A stretch of DNA of 64,000 nt, from the NCBI RefSeq assembly GCF_001680005.1, contig NC_033556.1, forward strand, positions 310,001 through 374,000, read 5' to 3'. A model generated the notes under the pieces. The model made no database searches. It was not told the origin of the DNA and was given only the letters and a program-made list of their open reading frames with translations. This document shows, piece by piece, positions 1 to 10,483 of the stretch (positions are counted from its first letter, which is position 1; each line of letters starts with the position of its first letter). The stretch comes from Plasmodium coatneyi. Lineage: Eukaryota > Apicomplexa > Aconoidasida > Haemosporida > Plasmodiidae. Both the position numbers and the translations under genes were made by a program.

Positions 1-1761
1 GATTTAACTTTCAGTCATGCCTGTGTACGTACGTATGTAGAAGTTGTTATGCCGCTATGTACACTTACAGGAGTGGTGTGTAAAATGAGAACATAGGCGC
101 GTTAACTAACACATGTATATGAGCGCACGTGGGGGTAAATTCACATACGTATGTCGTAAAAAGGTCCAGCAATTTGCTAGCCATTGTGCAAATTTTACAC
201 ATAAATTGTTTACAATGAGTGAATACAGCGGCACGTAAAAAAAAAAAAAAAAAAACTCAACGCTCATGTTCTCCTTTTCCCAGTTGATACCACGAATTAG
301 TTTATTTTACACATCCACGTCCATTAAGAAGTTTTGCGAAAAAAATTTACTGCAAAATTGACCTTTATTAAATGACCATGTTAAAAGTGGACATATCCAC
401 ACACGTGTTTATGCATGCCATGTCAGGCGCAACATTAAAGCCGTAAGTGCGCGGTAAAGATTAGAAAAAAAAATTATAAGGATAATTTTGGTTCTTTTTC
501 TTATTTGAAAAGGATAGCAACAGTACACTCTGCTACCGAGCAAAAAATGGAGAAAAAAAAAAAAAAAAGATAAAAGCATAATGTACGTCTTATGCATGGA
601 CTCAAACAACTGTGCTGATTTTATATGCGCGGAACGAACGTCGCATGGGCAAATTTTGAGGGTCTAATCTGCCCACTTCTGCAACAACATCGTGCTATGT
701 GAACACACACACACACAACGTTAGCAGCTTTGAAAAGCGTCCCACACACAAATGTGCCCATTTTATCAATTATGAGAAACGCAAAGAAGTAGGTCTATCG
801 CTTCTTTTTTACCCTACTGCGATAGGTGTGTATTGCTTGGTTGAACAATATAGACGAATTTTTTACAACATCCTTCTCTTCACATTAGGGGAATAAATTA
901 CTTGCCATTCTTTAAGAGAGGTGTTATTTTTTTCTCCTTCTCAGTTATTCCATTTGTCAAACTGGTTCAATGCGGAACGACGCTTTTTACAAATTTTCCT
1001 TCATATAAAAAGTTTAAAATGGCCTTCCTTTATCCCTTTACCTTTTTATGCACTTGAACTAGCATCGCTGTTGTTGAAGTTGCATTTATGTAGCTCAGCA
1101 CTGCGACAACGTTTTCCCATGCGTAACTGTAATAGTAGTTGCCAATTCACCTGACCCGTTCAGCCAATTTTTTTTTTTTTTTTTTTTTTTTAACCAAATA
1201 ATAGCTCGCTATAATAACTGTTTGGCTATTTTTTTTTTTTTTTTTTTTTTCCAAAACGTCGCATTGGTCAGGTAGTTTTTTCCCCATATTGTTTCATTTG
1301 TGTCTCCACATTTAGAAGCATTTTAGCTTTATTTTTTCATCCCATTTTTGGGTAATTGCAGAAGGGGAAATCAACCTGATGTGTTGCTAATTTTTTGTGT
1401 TTTTCACGTGCCCGCTCCGTGTTCCTACTTCATCGTTTTCGCTTCTATGTAGCGCTTCACCATCAACATGTAGAGCAAAACAAATTGATCAACCAAAACG
1501 CTGCAAGATGGTTAAAATGTGTGAACATAAAGGCACCTGATAAGTACACCCAACAGGAATCTCATAACGATGAAGGAAATGGAAAAAAAAGAATAAAAGG
1601 ACGCCCTCCAAATGTAGAGCAGAAAACGAGCTGACTATATCAAGGTGGGGGAGGGCTGCTTGCCATACTTGTCTGCATGTGTACCACGTACACTTACCCG
1701 TTTTATTTTCCAACATGTTCAGAACTGTTATACGCAATTTATCAACACAAGCGAATAAATA
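1..1761. other. Intergenic region upstream of first gene
   Basis: No coding region can be supported here; the open frames are short and lack Plasmodium-like composition. The stretch holds several homopolymers, including a 24-base T tract at 1168-1191 and a 22-base T tract at 1229-1250 separated by about 37 bases. It presumably contains the promoter and 5' UTR of the gene starting at 1762. Confidence 0.6.
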
Positions 1762-3531
1762 ATGATTAAGAGGGCAGGCTCCGTGGTAATAGCTATCAGA
1801 AAGGGGGGTACAATTACAAACAATGATGGATATAAAAACACAATTGTGAAGGCCTTAATAGAGAAGGTTGCCAAAATTAAGGAGAAAAATAAATTTTTTA
1901 ACTGCAACGAGTATTACGATTTTTTATTTCGTAACTACGCTCTGCATATTTGCTTGGACGACTCTTTCAAGCTTTTTTATTTGCAAAATAAGGACGGCTA
2001 CTTTAGCAAAAAATTGATGGGACGCGTATGCTACATAATCAGCAATGCGTCCATTTATAGCTTACTAAAATTTGGAAAGGAATACATCATAAATCACCTG
2101 TCCGAGTGTAACATTTATAAGTACAAATGCGTTTTCCAAAATGAGTACTATCATTTTGTGCACAACCTTTTGCTGCTATGCTGTCTACAGTTATGCGTGC
2201 CCTCCATTTTGGAAAAGCTCAATCAGGAAGAACAAAAAAAAATAAGGTTAAAAAGTTTGCACAAATTTTGTGATGCCATGAATTATGTAACACCACAAAG
2301 TTGGGAATGTGAAATGGAAAATAACGCATCATGTGATATGGAATTTTTGTCAAAGGTGTACAAATGCTTCTGCGCCAACCATATAATTCCGTTCCCGTTT
2401 GTTAACAAATTTATATACCAACATTTCTGCGCAAAATTTTTGGAATTCCATTTGGAGAGATTTACACTCAATTTTCTACATGGAGAAGCCTCTGAGCAGT
2501 CTTCCACCAGCTTACCCTCACAAAGCGATAAAAGTGAAAACCCTTTACCCATATGCCAAATTAGCAAGATGCTGTTTTACCTGTCCAAGAGTGACTTGCA
2601 TTTTTACTATGAATGTTTTATAAATAGGTATTTTCACGTCATACGAACGTATCTGCTTGGCTTGACTTACACACCAGTAGAGGATTCACCCCGGACGCAC
2701 GTCAATATTGACAGTGACATTTCTCACAAGGAAGAAGAAATTATAGATAGGCTATTAGTAAGCCTAGTGAACTTCGTATCCTCTTCCTATATAATGGGCA
2801 ATATCGAGGGCAAGATTTATCCCATCACTCTATGCACCTACATCACGTTACTGTTATTCAAAAGGTTATATGAAAACCATTTCACCCATTTTAACTGGTC
2901 CAGTTATGATGCACCCAAGAAGGAAAATGTAAAAAAGGGTGACTTTATTTTGATAACGCAGAGGAGTAAGTCTCACTTGCTCAGTGTGTCCTTTACGAAA
3001 AAGTGCTTCCTACTGATATATGTTATAAACAACATTGTGCAGAAATTGCCTGAAAGCGTCATACAAGAGTGGAATAAATGGAGCGAAGAAATGAACAACA
3101 CGACGAAAATATGTAACACTAATGATTCACTTCAACATGGCATGGGTGTAATAATGCCTAAGCATAACCCCACCCGCTACAACAATGCAACAGATTGTCC
3201 ACTTAGTGGAGGGTTCCCCCCAAATATGGACAAATGTACACAAAGAAGTGTAAACAGCTTGGAAGAATTATTTCCAAAAGGGAACTTTAATTTCCTCAGT
3301 TTTATGCATCTCCCCTTTTTGAAAGTGCTGCATTTTTACCAGTTACTTCACCAGCAAGGTAACAGAAACAACGCAAATGGGAACTGCAAAAAATCTGTGC
3401 TAGAGAGGGAAATTTTTTTCTTTTTACAACAGTACATAAGAAGGCGCTTCCCCCAACTGGAATGCACAAGTGGTGGAAGTTCCCCCATGGCGCTTTTTAC
3501 CATCGATATAGAAATACAAAAGAGGGGATAG
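1762..3531 (+). CDS. Conserved-looking protein of unknown function, possibly organellar
   Basis: This single uninterrupted frame encodes 589 residues. I do not recognise the product. The first 16 residues are basic and contain no acidic residue (start MIKRAGSVVIAIRKGG), which would fit a mitochondrial presequence. Most of the protein looks alpha-helical, with many Tyr, Phe, Leu and Cys residues, and could be built of helical repeats. The last 40 residues carry an FTIDIEI stretch resembling the strand that precedes the RAP domain in RAP proteins, but the frame stops immediately afterwards. The start is the first ATG after a run of in-frame stops, and the codon composition looks genuinely coding over the whole length. 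A RAP-family relative that is truncated, or that continues in an unseen exon, is one possibility; this is inference only. Confidence 0.75.
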   Translation: MIKRAGSVVIAIRKGGTITNNDGYKNTIVKALIEKVAKIKEKNKFFNCNEYYDFLFRNYALHICLDDSFKLFYLQNKDGYFSKKLMGRVCYIISNASIYSLLKFGKEYIINHLSECNIYKYKCVFQNEYYHFVHNLLLLCCLQLCVPSILEKLNQEEQKKIRLKSLHKFCDAMNYVTPQSWECEMENNASCDMEFLSKVYKCFCANHIIPFPFVNKFIYQHFCAKFLEFHLERFTLNFLHGEASEQSSTSLPSQSDKSENPLPICQISKMLFYLSKSDLHFYYECFINRYFHVIRTYLLGLTYTPVEDSPRTHVNIDSDISHKEEEIIDRLLVSLVNFVSSSYIMGNIEGKIYPITLCTYITLLLFKRLYENHFTHFNWSSYDAPKKENVKKGDFILITQRSKSHLLSVSFTKKCFLLIYVINNIVQKLPESVIQEWNKWSEEMNNTTKICNTNDSLQHGMGVIMPKHNPTRYNNATDCPLSGGFPPNMDKCTQRSVNSLEELFPKGNFNFLSFMHLPFLKVLHFYQLLHQQGNRNNANGNCKKSVLEREIFFFLQQYIRRRFPQLECTSGGSSPMALFTIDIEIQKRG

Positions 3532-4035
3532 CCAAGGATGAGATTGAGGCGGGTAAACTTAGTGATGCCCTCCTTTTTATTTTCTTTTAGTACACTTTTT
3601 TTTGAGTTTCCTTTTGAAAAAATGGCCTTTTGTTTCCCATATTAGGCTACTCTGAGGGAGGTCCTCCCTTACATAGTTGTATTTTCTGGAGCATTGAACG
3701 TAGCTATAAGGATAGCGTGACTTTTTTTTTTTTTTTTTTTGTTTTACAACTTTTGATTTTTAACTAATTTTTCCGTCATCTCAAGAACAGACGGAATGCA
3801 TGTTAACTCTCATTTGTTATTTAAAATGGACCCATTGGGTGTCCCCCTTTTGTTGTCTGTGTGGATAAATAAGACAAAGTAGAAAATAATAATTTTTTTT
3901 TTTCTCCTACATTATGCGAGAATTTTTGCTAAAATGTACCATATCAGTGTCGACTTTGTGGAGAAAAAATTGTGAACTTTTCAATGCGTTTGTTTTTCAT
4001 CACCAATGGTGATTTAAGTGCGTGTCATCAATAAG

Positions 4036-4070
<35 letters not shown>

Positions 4071-4464
4071 ACACATGTGTAAGTGCTGCTATTTCCGCGG
4101 AGAATAAGCTCATGCCGTGTAAATGCACGCACATGACTGCGACGGGGGAGGAATAAAATTCTTCCTCACTGCTCAAGTTCGATAAGCCGATTTAAACACC
4201 GTGATGTTTTTTTTTTTTTTTTTTACTTGTATAAAGTAGCTGATATTCTTTACTTATGTGCGAGGAAAATTGGCTGCCTTCCCTTTGCGCAACGTTAATT
4301 TGATGTAGGACGCGGTGCTGGGCTGAGTAATCCACTTTGTGCAATCGCACAGTTATCTTTTTTCTGCGTGTATCATTACTGCTTGGTACGATCACCTGGC
4401 ATTTCCACTTCGGCAGCCATTTCGATACACCTCTCCTATCGAGTGACCCTTCCTATTTGCAAAA
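3532..4464. other. Intergenic region with long A/T tracts
   Basis: No gene is visible. The region contains a T tract near 3722-3740, a 31-base A tract at 4038-4068 and a T tract near 4207-4224. It should hold the 3' UTR of the 1762 gene and the promoter of the MSH2-like gene. An upstream exon of that MSH2-like gene would have to lie here, but no frame resembling its missing N-terminal domain was seen. Confidence 0.5.
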
Positions 4465-7032
4465 ATGAGCGAAGATATTTTCCGCAAGATGGGGGACCCC
4501 CAGAGTGGGAAACCAGCGGTGGGGAGCCTTTCAATGGACACTGCGGATGCTGACTCCCCTGCCGTGGACACCAACAACGTGGGAACCCCCACAGTAATGA
4601 GCTTTAACATGGAAACAAAAAACAACATCAAGTACGCCGGAATCTGCATCTATAATACGAATACGAATGAGTTCTCCCTCTGTGAATACATCGAAAATGA
4701 ACACTTCACCATTTTAGAATCTTTGCTGATACAGTGCAGACCGACATGCTTCTTATATCTCTCCAATAACGACAAACTGGACGACAAGAGGATAAAGCTA
4801 ATACTAAGTTTGTGTGAAGTAAAACACCGTGAGTTAGGAAAGACTGATTTTTACAACACATGCTCGATGGAAAATGACCTGAGTAAGTTATTAAAACCAA
4901 CAGAAGACGTGAAGAATTGTATCTCCTTTTTTAAGATGCAGTTGGCTTGTCGGTCATTCACCAGCATCGTCAAACATATGAACTTGCTCAATGATTACAG
5001 TGCTACGAATAAATGTCTACTAACGAATTACAACATAAATAGGTACTTAAAATTGGATAGGGCTGCCACCATCGCGCTGAATGTTCATGAGGAACATATG
5101 TTGGGAGAGAAGAAGACAACCTGCAGAAGAGGGAGCAACTTGACCCTCTACACCTTTTTAAACAAATGCAAAACGAAGATAGGGGAACGGAAGCTCCTCC
5201 AGTGGGTGATGCACCCGATAAGAGACGAGGCGAAAATTAATGAGAGGCTAGACATGGTCAGCATATTAAAGGAGGATGGAGTCATGAGGTCCATGATACA
5301 GTCGGATTACCTTCGAAAAATTAGCGACCTCGATGTTATAATAAAAAAGTTAAAAATCGTTCACAGTAACGCGGTTCAGGGGGAGGTAGAGGGAACCGCG
5401 CGTAGAGTGGGGGCGGGAAAAATGAAGGGGGGAAAAAACGTGTGCACTATTGAAGACTTGGTAAAAATGTACGACTCGGTGGTCGTGTCGAAACGGATCT
5501 ACTACTGCTTAAATGAGTATGAAGGAAAGTACAGAAACACGTTGGAAAAGAACTTCCTGACGCCACTGAAGGAGGTGCTCATCAGCCTGGACTCCTTCGT
5601 AAAGCTAATCGAACTGACGGTAGACTTCGACGAATTGTCAAATAACAATTTTTTAATATCTCGTAAATTTGACGAGCAGCTAGAAAAACTAGCTAGCGAA
5701 AAGGACGAAACGTTAAGAATGATAAAGGAGCACAGACAAGAAGTGGAAGACGACATTAATCATCTGAAGGGAGTTAGCAAAAAGAACAACGCAAAGGAAG
5801 ACATAAAATTAGTTGACTGTAATGTAAACACGTTCCTATTTAGAGCTGTTAAAAAGGATATATCCTCAATTCAGCAGAGGAAAAAAACCTACTTCCAAGT
5901 AAGGATGAATAAAAGTGAAATACTATTCACTACGAATAAACTGAAGGAACTGTGCAAAAGGTATGAATACATACTGCAAGATTATAACCTATCGCAGGAA
6001 CAGCTAGCTAGTAAGGCCATCCAGGTAGCGTCATCCTATTGGGAGCCCACTACCAAATTGGCAAAACTAATTGCACAGATTGACGTACTCAGCGCATTTG
6101 CCTTTGTCAGTGCGTCTAGTTTATCTGTTTATGTTAGACCTATTGTGGAGACAAACGGACAGGTACTACAACTTATAGAATCAAGGCACCCCCTTGTGGA
6201 GTCCAATTTTCTGTTAATGAATAATTTTATTCCAAACGATGTGCACATGAATAAGACAGACAAACGGTTGAATATTATAACGGGCCCAAACATGGGGGGA
6301 AAAAGTACCTACATAAGACAGATAGCCTTAATATGCTTAATGGCGCAAATTGGATGCTTTGTCCCTTGCACATATGCTAAAATACCTATTTTTTCTCAAA
6401 TTATGTGTAGAGTAGGTTCCTCCGATATTCAACTTAAAGGCATATCAACCTTCTTCTCTGAGATGATAGAAATTTCAGCCATTATAAAAAATGCAGATGA
6501 AAATACTCTTGTCATTATAGACGAATTGGGAAGAGGTACCTCCACCTATGAAGGGTTTGGTATCAGCTGGGCGGTAGCTCAGTACATCCTCAACAAAATA
6601 AAATGCTTTTGCTTATTTGCTACTCACTTCCACGAAATGTCTAACCTGGAAGATGAATACCAAGGAGCTACTAACAACCATGTCGGGGCAAAAATTGATC
6701 CAGAAAAAAAAAAAATTTCCTTCCTCTACGAAATTAAGAAAGGCTATGCTGATAAAAGCTACGGAGTACATGTGGCTCAGATAGCCAAGCTACCGCAAAA
6801 CGTTATCGACAAGGCCTTTGAAAAATCCAAGGAATTGGAGTCTGTTGAAAATAGGCACTACTTTCGGACCAAGATGACCGGAACTAATCAGGACGATGTG
6901 CACAAGACGGACACACAAAACAAAACCCACGATTTGTTGTGCAGTATTTTCTCCTCCACAGATGAGCAGCAGTTCATTTCGCAGGTCGGGGAGCGTACCG
7001 CTGCGCTGAAGGAGGTGCTTCACGAGATGTAG
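4465..7032 (+). CDS. MSH2-2: DNA mismatch repair protein, MutS family, MSH2-type (MSH2-2)
   Basis: The 855-residue product is a MutS homologue. From about residue 50 it matches the connector domain of eukaryotic MSH2, then the core and clamp helices, then the ABC ATPase. The Walker A motif GPNMGGKST lies at about residues 607-615 and is followed by the MSH2-typical run of YIRQIALICLMAQIGCFVPC. The Walker B DE pair is at about 686-687 and is followed by the GRGTST signature; ATHFHE comes after it. In other eukaryotes MSH2 pairs with MSH6 or MSH3 to recognise mismatches in the nucleus. Plasmodium has, from memory, two MSH2 genes, and this position fits the second one. About 120 residues of domain I that human MSH2 has are missing. 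The region is intronless; the ATG has an A-rich upstream context typical of Plasmodium. An in-frame Gly/Lys-rich insert sits near residues 300-325. Confidence 0.9.
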   Translation: MSEDIFRKMGDPQSGKPAVGSLSMDTADADSPAVDTNNVGTPTVMSFNMETKNNIKYAGICIYNTNTNEFSLCEYIENEHFTILESLLIQCRPTCFLYLSNNDKLDDKRIKLILSLCEVKHRELGKTDFYNTCSMENDLSKLLKPTEDVKNCISFFKMQLACRSFTSIVKHMNLLNDYSATNKCLLTNYNINRYLKLDRAATIALNVHEEHMLGEKKTTCRRGSNLTLYTFLNKCKTKIGERKLLQWVMHPIRDEAKINERLDMVSILKEDGVMRSMIQSDYLRKISDLDVIIKKLKIVHSNAVQGEVEGTARRVGAGKMKGGKNVCTIEDLVKMYDSVVVSKRIYYCLNEYEGKYRNTLEKNFLTPLKEVLISLDSFVKLIELTVDFDELSNNNFLISRKFDEQLEKLASEKDETLRMIKEHRQEVEDDINHLKGVSKKNNAKEDIKLVDCNVNTFLFRAVKKDISSIQQRKKTYFQVRMNKSEILFTTNKLKELCKRYEYILQDYNLSQEQLASKAIQVASSYWEPTTKLAKLIAQIDVLSAFAFVSASSLSVYVRPIVETNGQVLQLIESRHPLVESNFLLMNNFIPNDVHMNKTDKRLNIITGPNMGGKSTYIRQIALICLMAQIGCFVPCTYAKIPIFSQIMCRVGSSDIQLKGISTFFSEMIEISAIIKNADENTLVIIDELGRGTSTYEGFGISWAVAQYILNKIKCFCLFATHFHEMSNLEDEYQGATNNHVGAKIDPEKKKISFLYEIKKGYADKSYGVHVAQIAKLPQNVIDKAFEKSKELESVENRHYFRTKMTGTNQDDVHKTDTQNKTHDLLCSIFSSTDEQQFISQVGERTAALKEVLHEM

Positions 7033-7625
7033 CGCCAGGGGAATCAACAAGGTGGACAGCAAGGAAGAGCTGCTAAGGTGTGGTGCTCTTGTTGAAGCTG
7101 CGGAAAGGTCAACCCGTTTAACGACATGCCAATATGGGTAAAGCAAATGAAGAGAAGGCCCTTTCGCTGCTTCTGCTCTGTGTGGCCTTCCTCCAAAAGG
7201 GGAAATGCCAAATGGAAGGAGGCGAAAACGGAAGTGGGACAAACAAGGGTCCCCCACCTTTTGCATGCACTTCTTCCTAAGGAGCGGCGCAAATGACGAT
7301 ACAAAAGGTATACACCATTTTGATGCAGTGTTTTATTTGCCTCTTTTTTTTTTTGCCAACTTAAACTCTAAAATGGTGGATACGCCGACCCATTTGGGGG
7401 GTTCCCGTTAGGTTGAAAAAGGAGAAAAAAAAAACCTAATGAAAATAGCAAACGCATACTTACTGCGGAGTCAGTACACTTGGATTAGTCAAAGGTGGAA
7501 CAAACATGGGCGCATTTGCAGTAAAGGCATTACCATACGAACTAAATGCTTCCACATAATTTGGTTACCTATTCGCGTATAAACGATTTTACTTATGGGC
7601 AAGATGCCCAGAAATTTATTACTAT
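7033..7625. other. Intergenic region between MSH2-like gene and tRNA cluster
   Basis: No coding region is supported; the open frames over the MSH2-like 3' end are antisense shadows. It presumably holds the MSH2-like 3' UTR and the tRNA-Thr 5' flank. Confidence 0.5.
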
Positions 7626-7698
7626 GCCTGCATAGCTTAGTTGGTAGAGCATCCGCCTAGTAAGCGGAAGGTCATCGGTTCGAATCCGGTTGTAGGCT
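7626..7698 (+). tRNA. tRNA-Thr (anticodon AGU)
   Basis: A complete 73-nt cloverleaf can be drawn. Acceptor arms GCCTGCA and TGTAGGC pair over seven positions with one G-U pair. The anticodon stem TCCGC/GCGGA closes the loop CTAGTAA, giving AGU at positions 34-36 with A37. The T loop is TTCGAAT. The discriminator base is T, and a run of T residues at 7698-7702 serves as the Pol III terminator. CCA is not encoded, and there is no intron. Internal A and B boxes are visible at the D and T arms. Confidence 0.95.
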
Positions 7699-8459
7699 TT
7701 TTATATAAAACCAGAAAATAAAAAGAAAAGCAATAGGAAGATGAAGGTTAATAAAAAATTATTCTTTTACATATTTATTGCGCGTGATATAAGAAAAAAA
7801 AGGCAAAAGTGGATTTTATATATTATTGTACTGGAAATTTTATTGCTAATAACTGCGGGGACGGTCGTGACTCCGAGTTGGCCTTATCCCAATTAGGCCG
7901 CCAAAATAAAGTGCTTCTTCTCCAAATCGAGGAACGATTCACCTTTGCGGGCTGGGATAAATTAATACACCGTTGTGTTTGACAGTCCCCCAGAAGAAAA
8001 TTACTTATTAACGTCACCCAGTTCAGTCCCTTCCAGATGGTTTTCCTTGCCACACCGACAGAAGAGCATACCAATATTTATTGTAAAAGGAGTAGCATCA
8101 TACGAACGATGGGCAAGTAGCCAACAAATGGGGGTTAACAAAGTAAATGGAGGTACTTTTTTCCCCGGAAAAAGAACCAACCTTTTGTTTAAAATATAAG
8201 GCGGAGAAAAAACTTGTGCTTATAGCAGCGCAGCATTTGTTTCTCTGCCCATAAGTGCTTCTCTTCTCTGGGGCAAGGAAAAACGGAATAGAACTTTTTA
8301 ACGTGTAATTTTTATAGAAAATGGAAAGGTTTAAATTGAAATATATGGGTAATAAAATAAACGCTTAAGAATAATTATTGTATAAATATATTTATTGTAA
8401 GTAGAAATTATAAATACTTCTCTCTTGTTTTTTTTTTTTTATTTTTTTCTTGTAAAATT
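7699..8459. other. Spacer between tRNA-Thr and tRNA-His
   Basis: No gene can be supported. The region near 7850-8200 is less AT-rich than the immediate tRNA flanks and has short open frames on both strands, none with recognisable motifs. The two tRNA genes here converge. Confidence 0.4.
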
Positions 8460-8531
8460 TGTCCAAAGCAGGATTCGAACCTGCGTTGCCACATCCACAG
8501 TGTGGAGTCCTAACCACTAGACGATTTGGAC
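8460..8531 (-). tRNA. tRNA-His (anticodon GUG)
   Basis: A complete 72-nt cloverleaf is encoded on the minus strand. Acceptor arms GTCCAAA and TTTGGAC pair fully. The anticodon stem CCACA/TGTGG closes the loop CTGTGGA, which gives GUG. The discriminator is A, as is usual for eukaryotic histidine tRNA, and G-1 is not encoded in the form of an extra pair, so it would be added after transcription. A TTTT terminator on the transcribed strand lies at 8454-8457. Confidence 0.95.
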
Positions 8532-9406
8532 CTTGTATTACTTTGCGGACCTTTTAAGTAATGTTCACATTAATGAACAGGCAAAAAAAGAATAAAATAA
8601 AAATAAAGTAAATTTTTCATACCCTTTTAACCATTTTTTTTTCGGGGGGCACTTTATCCGCTTTATAACTCCTCCTTTTTTTTTAGTCCGGTGAGTTAAA
8701 TAAATTGAAATTATAGTCCCGATTATTTCATACCCTTCCCACGAGGATGCTTAAAAAAAAAAAAAAAATTTTGTCGCCCAGTACGATGAGCAAAGTGACA
8801 GTGGCTGAAGACAATTCACCATTCCTTATATGGCAAAATTGCTAGCGCACAAAATGATAGTAACTGTGTAGCCGCCGTGTTGGATAACCTACTCTGCTAT
8901 ATGCATACACTCATTTCCTGGTCCCCTTAACACGCTTCCTTTTGCGACGCTTTGGCGGTTGAGCGCGCTCGTTCACCGATCACTACTTTTGCATCCGGCA
9001 GTGAAGTACATCCCTGTGTGACAGCTTCACGAACATCCTTCCCATGAGATAGAAAAGAAGCGTAAATAAAAGGAGAAAAAAAAAAGATGAAAAGAGGTTA
9101 GCACAAATGGGTATGCCCTGATATTGACGCGGCGCTAATTAATTGCGGGGACAAGGTAGGCAAAGGGAAAATGTAAAAAAACGCCCCAATCATCCTATGC
9201 TTGAGAGGAAATTTTTTTTTTTTTTTTATTTACCCTATGCGCAGGTGCGATTGTTTTTTAAAAAAAGGGGCACCAGGAAAATAGGAATATACTTCGCCAT
9301 GTATATATGTACATACAAATGCATACGCCTACTTAGGATTTTTTTTTTTTTTTTTTTCGCACCGAATTCTCCGCTTGTAACCTTCGCATAAGGAACATAT
9401 ATTAAT
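8532..9406. other. Spacer between tRNA-His and tRNA-Lys(CUU)
   Basis: No gene was found. Contains A tract near 8754-8768 and T tracts near 9213-9227 and 9340-9357. These two tRNA genes diverge, so both 5' flanks lie here. Confidence 0.4.
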
Positions 9407-9479
9407 GCTACCTTAGCTCAGTCGGTAGAGCGCCAGACTCTTAATCTGGTGGTCAGGGGTTCGAGCCCCCTAGGTAGCT
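9407..9479 (+). tRNA. tRNA-Lys (anticodon CUU)
   Basis: This is a complete 73-nt cloverleaf. Acceptor arms GCTACCT and AGGTAGC pair fully. The anticodon stem CCAGA/TCTGG closes the loop CTCTTAA, giving CUU and A37. The T stem is AGGGG/CCCCT with loop TTCGAGC. The discriminator base reads T, where G is usual in eukaryotic lysine tRNAs. The first T4 run on the transcript is about 33 bases downstream (9512-9515), so the precursor would carry a long 3' trailer. The anticodon arm and T arm are nearly the same as in the tRNA-Lys(UUU) at 10411-10483. Confidence 0.95.
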
Positions 9480-10410
9480 AGCAAAAAAAATCACATACAA
9501 AAAGAAAATTATTTTATACGCAAATTAAAAATTATTTATAATATTCTAATTACAGTGTATATTATTTTATAATCCTTGCGAATGATTATAATTGTTATAA
9601 ATTATGATGCCGATATATTTTTTAAAATAACTTATTTGAATTACATAGGGTGGTGGCTGCTCAATCTTGAAAAGGAGCATTATTGTTAGCGCCTTTGATT
9701 CCCACAAGAGACATAAAAGTAGCAGCATCTGCGTGTTGGTCAATTTGCATCTACCCCTTAGTTAATCTTCTCATCAACCACAGTGACCTTCATCTAAACT
9801 GCAGTTAAAATAATAGTTGGGCAATACCCAATTGGGAAACTCCCCCATTTTATCACTTTCTTTTTTACGACTACTTCGTAATCCCAACCCCCAAGGGGCA
9901 CAATTGTTGCCGCATTTTAGGGGATGATGAGGGAGCAATAATTTGGCCGAACCGAACCACTGCCTTAACACATGTGAAGTGAAGCTAAATAAATTTAAAC
10001 TCATCTTAAAAAAAATAAAAAAAAATGACACCAACGGCAAACAAATTAGTGGGAGTACTTTTTGCTGAGGGGAGAAAAATGCACTGCGTTCGATCGTCTT
10101 CCCACCATTCAAAGTGGAATAACACAGATAAATATCTTTTCATTTCTGCGTGCAAGGGGCTGCGCGTGTTGCGAAAATGTGTGCTATAATGTTATGCTAC
10201 ACAGATATGCATATGCATCGATTCATCGAACGGGCCACATGCGACGGAACAAAAATGCATTCTTATTCCGGTTGAACGTTTTGGTGCGAGAAAATGTCAC
10301 TTTCCCAACTAAAGGTATGTACAAATATGTTTTTTTCTTTTACTTTAAAAAAAAGAAAGAAAAAAGTAATAAAAAAGTTATATATTCTTATTATTATTTT
10401 ATATGCTGGT
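9480..10410. other. Spacer between the two tRNA-Lys genes
   Basis: The first 180 bases are very AT-rich (tRNA 3' flank). No coding region is supported. The two lysine tRNA genes face each other across this spacer. Confidence 0.4.
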
Positions 10411-10483
10411 AGCCTCCTAGGGGACTCGAACCCCTGACCACCAGATTAAAAGTCTGGCGCTCTACCAACTGAGCTAAAGAGGC
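10411..10483 (-). tRNA. tRNA-Lys (anticodon UUU)
   Basis: This complete 73-nt cloverleaf is on the minus strand. Acceptor arms GCCTCTT and AGGAGGC pair with one G-U pair. The anticodon stem CCAGA/TCTGG closes the loop CTTTTAA, giving UUU with A37. The discriminator again reads T. The next T run on the transcribed strand is about 35 bases downstream (10371-10376). It supplies the decoder for AAA, the dominant lysine codon in the A-rich genes of this window. Confidence 0.95.

Noticed and set aside
6790..7266. 158-residue minus-strand frame at the end of the MSH2-like gene
   Set aside because: Antisense overlap with a convincing MutS ATPase C-terminus and no own motif.
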